Assembly (NCBI GenBank): GCA_044508625.1
Contig: JBIQHJ010000034.1
Location: 1 to 36,294 of the forward strand
Direction of reading: 5' to 3'
Source of the DNA: Castellaniella sp044508625
Lineage (GTDB): Bacteria > Pseudomonadota > Gammaproteobacteria > Burkholderiales > Burkholderiaceae_B
DNA length: 36,294 nucleotides
Positions 31,375-36,294 of this stretch are shown here, in pieces. The position numbers were made by a program, and so were the translations under genes. The notes below the pieces were generated by a model. The model searched no databases. It had not been told where the DNA came from and saw nothing but the letters and a program-made list of their open reading frames with translations. Numbering within the stretch: the first letter of the stretch is position 1; each line of letters opens with the position of its first letter.

Positions 31375-34204
31375 AGACACTCTCAACCTCCCCGAATCCC
31401 CCTTCCCCATGCGGGGCAACCTGGCCAAGCGCGAACCCGGCTGGATCGCGGCCTGGGAGGAAAAGAAGGTCTACGCCGCCATCCGCGAGGCTGCCCGGGG
31501 CCGGCCGAAATTCGTCCTGCACGACGGCCCGCCCTACGCCAACGGCGACATCCACATCGGCCACGCGGTCAACAAGATCCTCAAGGACATCATCGTCAAG
31601 AGCCGCGACCTGGCCGGCTTCGACGCGCACTACGTGCCGGGCTGGGACTGCCACGGCATGCCCATCGAGATCCAGATCGAAAAGAAATACGGCAAGCACC
31701 TGCCCGTGGCCGAGGTCCAGTCCAAGGCGCGCGCCTACGCCACCGAGCAGATCGAGCGCCAGCGCAAGGACTTCAAGCGCCTGGGCGTGCTGGCCGACTG
31801 GGACCACCCCTACCTCACCATGAACCACAGCAACGAGGCCGACGAGCTGCGCGCGCTGGCGGGGATCATGAAAAAGGGCTATGTGTTCCGCGGCCTCAAG
31901 CCCGTGAACTGGTGCTTCGACTGCGGCTCGGCCCTGGCCGAGGCCGAGGTCGAGTACGCCGACCGCAAGGACCCGTCCGTCGACGTCGCCTTCGCCTTCG
32001 ACGATCCGGCGGCGGTGGCGCGCGCCTTCGGCCTCGCGGGCGAGGCCGAGGCCGGCGCCATCGTCATCTGGACCACGACCCCCTGGACGCTGCCGGCCAA
32101 CCAGGCCCTGAACCTGCACCCCGATCACGACTACGCCCTGCTGCGGCTCGCGCAGCCCCGCCCCACCGGCCCGCTGCTGATCGTCGCCGCCGAGCTCGCC
32201 GAGAGCTGCCTGCGCCGCTGGGGGCTCGAGGCCGAGGTCGTCGCGACGGCGCCGGGCGCGCGCCTGGCCGGCCTGGCCTTCCGCCATCCGCTGTATGGCG
32301 CCGACCCCGGCTACCGCCGCCTGTCGCCCGTCTACCTCGGCGATTACGTGACCCTGGACTCCGGCACCGGCGTCGTGCATTCCGCGCCGGCCTACGGGAT
32401 CGAGGACTTCCAGTCCTGCAAGGCCCATGGCATGGACGACCACGACATCATCAATCCGGTGATGGGCGACGGCCGCTACGCCGACAGCCTGCCGCTGTTC
32501 GGCGGCGAGCTGATCTGGACGGCCAACCCGCGCATCGTCGAGGCCCTGCGCGAGGCGGGCGCGCTGCTGCACACCGAATCGCACGTCCACAGCTACATGC
32601 ACTGCTGGCGCCACAAGACGCCCGTCATCTACCGCGCCACCAGCCAGTGGTTCGCGGGCATGGACCTGCGCCCCGAAGGCGGCCCGAGCCTGCGCGAGCT
32701 GGCCCTGGCCGGCGTGGACGCCACCGCCTTCTACCCCGCCTGGGGGCGCGCGCGCCTGCACGCCATGATCGCCAACCGGCCCGACTGGACCCTCTCGCGC
32801 CAGCGCCAGTGGGGCGTCCCCATGGCGTTCTTCGTCCACAAGGAAACCGGCGAGCTGCACCCGCGCACCCTCGAGCTGCTCGAGCAGGTGGCCCAGCGCG
32901 TCGAGCGCGACGGCATCGAGGCCTGGCAGACCCTGGACCCCCGCGAGCTGCTGGGCGACGAGGCCGAGCAGTACGAAAAGAACCGCGACACGCTGGACGT
33001 GTGGTTCGATTCCGGCACCACGCACGCCACCGTCCTGGGCGGCCGCGACCACCAGATCAAGGGCTCGCACGCCGACGAGCTCGCCTGGCCGGCCGACCTC
33101 TACCTCGAGGGCTCGGACCAGCACCGCGGCTGGTTCCATTCCTCCCTGCTGACCGGCTGCATGCTGTACGGCCGGCCGCCCTACAAGGCCCTGCTCACCC
33201 ACGGCTTCGTGGTCGACGGCCAGGGCAAGAAAATGAGCAAGTCCGTGGGCAACGTGATCTATCCCCAGGAGGTCTCGGACACCCTGGGCGCCGAGATCCT
33301 GCGCCTGTGGACCGCCGCCACGGACTATTCCGGCGAGCTGTCGATCAGCAAGCAGATCCTCGACCGCGTCGTCGAGAGCTATCGCCGCATCCGCAACACC
33401 CTCAAGTTCCTGCTGGGCAACCTGGCCGACTTCGACCCGGCCGCCGACGCGCTGCCGATCGGCGAACTGCTCGAGATCGACCGCTACGCCCTGCAGATGA
33501 CCGCGGCCATGCAGGCCGAGGTGCTGGCGAGCTTCGAGCGCTACGAATTCCACACCGCCGTCTCGCGCCTGCAGATCTTCTGCTCCGAGGACCTGGGCGC
33601 CTTCTATCTGGACATCCTCAAGGACCGGCTCTACACCACCGGCCGGGACAGCGCGGCGCGGCGCGCGGCGCAGACCGCGCTGCACCATGTCACCCACGCG
33701 CTGCTCAAGCTCCTCGCCCCCATCCTGTCCTTCACCGCCGAGGAGGCCTGGGACGACCTGCATGGCCGCGCCGGCACGCCCAGCATCTTCACCGGCCTGT
33801 TCCACCAGGTGCCGGCGCCGGCCGACGCCGCCGATCTCGCCGCGCGCTGGACGCGCCTGCGCGAGATCCGCGCCGAGGCCATGCGCGAGATCGAGGCCGT
33901 GCGCACCCGCGGCGAGATCGGCTCGTCGTTGGCGGCCGAGCTCGACTTCCGCGCATCGGGCGCGGATCTCGCCCTGCTCGAGAGCCTGGGCGACGACCTG
34001 CGCTTCGTCTTCCTGGTGTCGCGCGCCGAGGTCCATCCGGCGCAGGGGCCGCTCGCGATCGAGGTCCAGGCCAGCACGCACCGGAAATGCGGCCGCTGCT
34101 GGCACCACCGCGCCGACGTGGGGCACGATGCCGCCCATCCCGAGCTCTGCGGCCGCTGCACCGACAATCTGTTCGGCGACGGCGAGCCGCGCAGCCATGC
34201 CTGA
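31364..34204 (+). CDS. ileS: Isoleucyl-tRNA synthetase
   Basis: Class Ia synthetase charging tRNA-Ile. The 946-residue protein has HIGH (64-67), the CP1 editing domain, KMSKS (623-627), and a C-terminal zinc-binding module KCGRCW...ELCGRCTDNL. Length and features fit the bacterial, mupirocin-sensitive type (about 930-960). The ATG at 31364 lies inside the end of ribF (11-base overlap in another frame) and begins the conserved MDYRDTLNLPESPFPMRGNL. It overlaps lspA by 8 bases. The order ribF-ileS-lspA is conserved in many proteobacteria. Confidence 0.98.
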   Translation: MDYRDTLNLPESPFPMRGNLAKREPGWIAAWEEKKVYAAIREAARGRPKFVLHDGPPYANGDIHIGHAVNKILKDIIVKSRDLAGFDAHYVPGWDCHGMPIEIQIEKKYGKHLPVAEVQSKARAYATEQIERQRKDFKRLGVLADWDHPYLTMNHSNEADELRALAGIMKKGYVFRGLKPVNWCFDCGSALAEAEVEYADRKDPSVDVAFAFDDPAAVARAFGLAGEAEAGAIVIWTTTPWTLPANQALNLHPDHDYALLRLAQPRPTGPLLIVAAELAESCLRRWGLEAEVVATAPGARLAGLAFRHPLYGADPGYRRLSPVYLGDYVTLDSGTGVVHSAPAYGIEDFQSCKAHGMDDHDIINPVMGDGRYADSLPLFGGELIWTANPRIVEALREAGALLHTESHVHSYMHCWRHKTPVIYRATSQWFAGMDLRPEGGPSLRELALAGVDATAFYPAWGRARLHAMIANRPDWTLSRQRQWGVPMAFFVHKETGELHPRTLELLEQVAQRVERDGIEAWQTLDPRELLGDEAEQYEKNRDTLDVWFDSGTTHATVLGGRDHQIKGSHADELAWPADLYLEGSDQHRGWFHSSLLTGCMLYGRPPYKALLTHGFVVDGQGKKMSKSVGNVIYPQEVSDTLGAEILRLWTAATDYSGELSISKQILDRVVESYRRIRNTLKFLLGNLADFDPAADALPIGELLEIDRYALQMTAAMQAEVLASFERYEFHTAVSRLQIFCSEDLGAFYLDILKDRLYTTGRDSAARRAAQTALHHVTHALLKLLAPILSFTAEEAWDDLHGRAGTPSIFTGLFHQVPAPADAADLAARWTRLREIRAEAMREIEAVRTRGEIGSSLAAELDFRASGADLALLESLGDDLRFVFLVSRAEVHPAQGPLAIEVQASTHRKCGRCWHHRADVGHDAAHPELCGRCTDNLFGDGEPRSHA

Positions 34205-34712
34205 GCCGGCCGCGGCCCGCCCGGCGCGCCTCGCCCGGATGGCCGGATGGCTGGCGCTCGCCGCCGTGCTGATCGTGCTCGACCAGGCCAGCAAGTCGGC
34301 CATCGAGGGCTGGCTGGCCTACGGCGAGCGCGTCCCCGTCCTGCCGGTGTTCGACCTGACCCTGCTCTACAACGCCGGCGCCGCCTTCAGCTTCCTCGCC
34401 GACGGGGACGGCGGCCAGCGCTGGCTGTTCACCGGCATCGCGCTGATTGCCGCCATCGTCATCCTCCGGCTACTCTATACCCATGCGGGACAAGGCCTGT
34501 TCTGCGCGTCCCTCGCCTGCATCCTGGGGGGCGCGCTGGGCAACGCGCTCGACCGCGTCGCCCATGGGCACGTGGTGGATTTCCTGCTGTTCTACTGGAA
34601 GGACTGGTATTTCCCGGCCTTCAACATCGCGGACATCGCCATCACCTGCGGCGCGGCCCTGCTGATCCTCGACGAGATCGTGCAGGCGCGGCGGCGCAAG
34701 GCGGCGCCCTGA
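34197..34712 (+). CDS. lspA: Prolipoprotein signal peptidase (signal peptidase II)
   Basis: Inner-membrane aspartyl protease that removes signal peptides from lipid-modified prolipoproteins. The 171-residue protein has four predicted transmembrane helices. Catalytic Asp128 is in HVVDFL and Asp146 in FNIADIAI; DQASK and LYNAGAAFSFL are also conserved. Start ATG at 34197 overlaps the ileS stop by 8 bases. The N-terminal stretch (PEPAAARPARLARM) is slightly longer and Ala/Arg-rich compared with typical members; an ATG at residue 15 is an alternative. Confidence 0.97.
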   Translation: MPEPAAARPARLARMAGWLALAAVLIVLDQASKSAIEGWLAYGERVPVLPVFDLTLLYNAGAAFSFLADGDGGQRWLFTGIALIAAIVILRLLYTHAGQGLFCASLACILGGALGNALDRVAHGHVVDFLLFYWKDWYFPAFNIADIAITCGAALLILDEIVQARRRKAAP

Positions 34713-34728
34713 ACCTCCGGAGGCAACC

Positions 34729-35922
34729 ATGCTCGAACTCGCCGGCACTCGCATCGTACTGGGCCTGACGGGCGGCATCGCCTGCTACAAAACGGCCGAG
34801 TTGCTGCGCCGCATGCTGGACCAGGGCGCCCGGGTGGACGTGGTCATGACCGAGGCCGCCACGCATTTCATCACCCCGACGACCATGCAGGCGCTCTCGG
34901 GGCGTCCGGTGTACCTGGATCCGCTGGATGCCCGGATCCCGAACAGCATGGCGCACATCACCCTCACCCGCGGGGCGGACGCGGTTCTGATCGTGCCGGC
35001 TAGCGCCGATTTCATGGCCAAGCTCGCGCATGGGCACGCCAACGACCTGCTGTCGACCCTCTGCGTGGCGCGCGGCGACGTCCCGCTGCTGATCGCGCCC
35101 GCGATGAACCGCGAGATGTGGACCCACCCGGCCACCCAGCGCAACGCCGAGCAGCTCCGCGCGGACGGCACCGTCCTGCTCGGCCCCGCAGAGGGCGACC
35201 AGGCCTGCGGCGAGACCGGCGAGGGCCGCATGCTCGAGCCCGGACAGATCCTCGATGCGCTGGTCGCCCATTTCCAGCCCAAGGTGCTGGCCGGCCGGCG
35301 CGTGCTGCTGACGGCGGGCCCGACCAGCGAGCCCATCGATCCCGTGCGGGTCATCACCAACCGGTCCTCGGGGCGCATGGGCTACGCCCTGGCGCGCGCG
35401 GCCGCCGAGGCCGGCGCCACGGTCGAGCTGGTCTCGGGCCCCACCGCCCTGCCCACGCCCGGGGGCGTGACCCGCATCGACGTGGGCACGGCCGCGCAGA
35501 TGCACGCCGCCGTGATGGCCCGCGCCCCCGCGGCCGACCTGTTCATCGCCGTCGCGGCCGTGGCCGACTGGGCGGTGGCCCAGCCCTCGGCCACCAAGCT
35601 CAAGAAGCAGGACGGCAAGCCGCCGGCGCTGTCCTTCATCCAGAACCCCGACATCCTCGCCGAGGTGGCCGCCCTGGACGGCGGCCCCTGGTGCGTGGGA
35701 TTCGCCGCCGAGACCGATCGCCTGGACGAGCATGCCGAGGCCAAGCGCCGGCGCAAGGGGGTGCCGCTGATGGTCGGCAACCTCGCCCAGGACACCATGG
35801 ACGCCGAATCCGCCCGCCTGGTGCTGTACGACGAGGCGGGCGCCCATCCGCTGGACAGGCAGCCCAAGCTGCACGCGGCGCGCGCGCTGATCCGCGAGAT
35901 CGCGCGGCGCCTGCCCGCTTGA
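34729..35922 (+). CDS. coaBC: Bifunctional phosphopantothenoylcysteine decarboxylase/phosphopantothenate-cysteine ligase
   Basis: Two consecutive steps of coenzyme A synthesis. The 397-residue protein has an N-terminal FMN-binding decarboxylase domain: GLTGGIACYK, His76 (MAHITL), PAMNREMW (124-131) and Cys160 in ACGETGEGRM, which aligns with E. coli His75/Asn125/Cys158. The C-terminal ligase domain has TAGPTSEPIDPVRVITNRSS, SGRMGYALA and a lysine-rich KLKK segment. The ATG at 34729 has CCGGAGG about 6 bases upstream. It follows lspA by 16 bases and precedes dut. Confidence 0.97.
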   Translation: MLELAGTRIVLGLTGGIACYKTAELLRRMLDQGARVDVVMTEAATHFITPTTMQALSGRPVYLDPLDARIPNSMAHITLTRGADAVLIVPASADFMAKLAHGHANDLLSTLCVARGDVPLLIAPAMNREMWTHPATQRNAEQLRADGTVLLGPAEGDQACGETGEGRMLEPGQILDALVAHFQPKVLAGRRVLLTAGPTSEPIDPVRVITNRSSGRMGYALARAAAEAGATVELVSGPTALPTPGGVTRIDVGTAAQMHAAVMARAPAADLFIAVAAVADWAVAQPSATKLKKQDGKPPALSFIQNPDILAEVAALDGGPWCVGFAAETDRLDEHAEAKRRRKGVPLMVGNLAQDTMDAESARLVLYDEAGAHPLDRQPKLHAARALIREIARRLPA

Positions 35923-35980
35923 ATCCCGCCCTTCGTCAATCCCCGGCCGCCGGACGAGCGGCCGCCTTGCCTGGAACCCC

Positions 35981-36294
35981 ATGCGATCCATCGCCCTGAA
36001 GATCCTCGATCCCCGGATGAACGACCATCTGCCCGCCTACGCCACGCGCGGCTCGGCGGGACTGGACCTGCGCGCCTGCCTCGACGCCCCGCGCACGCTC
36101 GCCCCGGGCGACGCCGACCTGGTCCCCACCGGCCTGGCCATCCACATCGCCGACCCGGCCTATGCGGGCATGATCCTGCCGCGCTCGGGCCTGGGCCACA
36201 GGCACGGCATCGTGCTGGGCAACCTGGTGGGACTGATCGATTCGGACTACCAGGGCCCCCTGATGGTCTCGGTCTGGAATCGCGGCACGCAGCC
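35981..36294 (+). CDS. dut: dUTP diphosphatase (3' end cut by window edge)
   Basis: Hydrolyses dUTP to dUMP, limiting uracil in DNA and supplying thymidylate synthesis. The visible 104 codons contain motif I AGLDLRA (26-32), motif II PRSGLGHRHG (67-76) and motif III GNLVGLIDSDYQGPL (80-94). About 45 residues, including the C-terminal glycine-rich motif V, lie beyond the right edge (the family is about 150). Start ATG at 35981 is 59 bases after coaBC. The GLDLRA to NLVGLIDSDYQG region is diagnostic. Confidence 0.95.
   Translation, partial: MRSIALKILDPRMNDHLPAYATRGSAGLDLRACLDAPRTLAPGDADLVPTGLAIHIADPAYAGMILPRSGLGHRHGIVLGNLVGLIDSDYQGPLMVSVWNRGTQ

Noticed and set aside
31265..34303. A 1012-codon open frame antisense to ileS
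   Set aside because: It mirrors ileS exactly, has low-complexity Gly/Arg/Ala/Val composition and no family motifs; in GC-rich DNA antisense frames are often open. The same applies to long frames opposite lon, tig, clpX, uvrB and yheS.

Overview
The window is chromosomal DNA from a high-GC betaproteobacterium, most likely Burkholderiales and probably Alcaligenaceae (Bordetella/Achromobacter relatives). This rests on protein character and on gene order as I remember it: tRNA-Leu next to tig-clpP-clpX-lon, dapD-dapE-prmB-yheS, purN-rsmB-desaturase-uvrD divergent from ribF-ileS-lspA-coaBC-dut. It was not tested by a search. No insertion sequence, prophage or CRISPR array was seen, and nearly all genes are core housekeeping genes.

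Layout. 1-5045: a low-molecular-weight protein tyrosine phosphatase cut by the left edge, uvrB, a divergent aromatic/aspartate aminotransferase, and lexA under a perfect palindromic LexA box. A bidirectional terminator separates lexA from the proteostasis block. 5196-11083 (minus strand): tig-clpP-clpX and lon, with lon under a good sigma-32 type promoter. 11203-11287: tRNA-Leu(UAG). 11328-13618 (minus strand): a small heat-shock operon, hsp20-hsp20-cbpA-cbpM, under a consensus-perfect sigma-32 promoter. 13908-18737: dapD-dapE-prmB-yheS with overlapping stops and starts (lysine/peptidoglycan precursor synthesis followed by ribosome-related functions). 18998-23616: the main accessory region, an operon of an AhpD-like protein, an acyl-CoA-dehydrogenase-fold flavoprotein without the usual catalytic Glu, and a complete ABC importer with a Tat-type binding protein, behind an AT-rich control region. 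23617-23888 holds a decayed fragment of hypF (hydrogenase maturation). 23889-30377 (minus strand): purN, rsmB-like, fatty acid desaturase, uvrD and a fatty acid hydroxylase. 30409-36294: ribF-ileS-lspA-coaBC-dut, with dut cut by the right edge.

Themes. DNA damage repair and response (uvrB, lexA, uvrD) and ATP-dependent proteolysis/chaperoning (tig, clpP, clpX, lon, hsp20, cbpA) dominate. The most unusual observations are a LexA whose interdomain linker is expanded by a 21-bp tandem repeat of about 6 units, the 18998-23616 operon of unknown substrate, the hypF scar, and repeat-encoded mini-hairpins in the cbpA leader. Several proteins (LexA, UvrD, the ABC ATPase, the RsmB-like enzyme) carry Ala/Pro/Gly-rich insertions or tails at domain boundaries.
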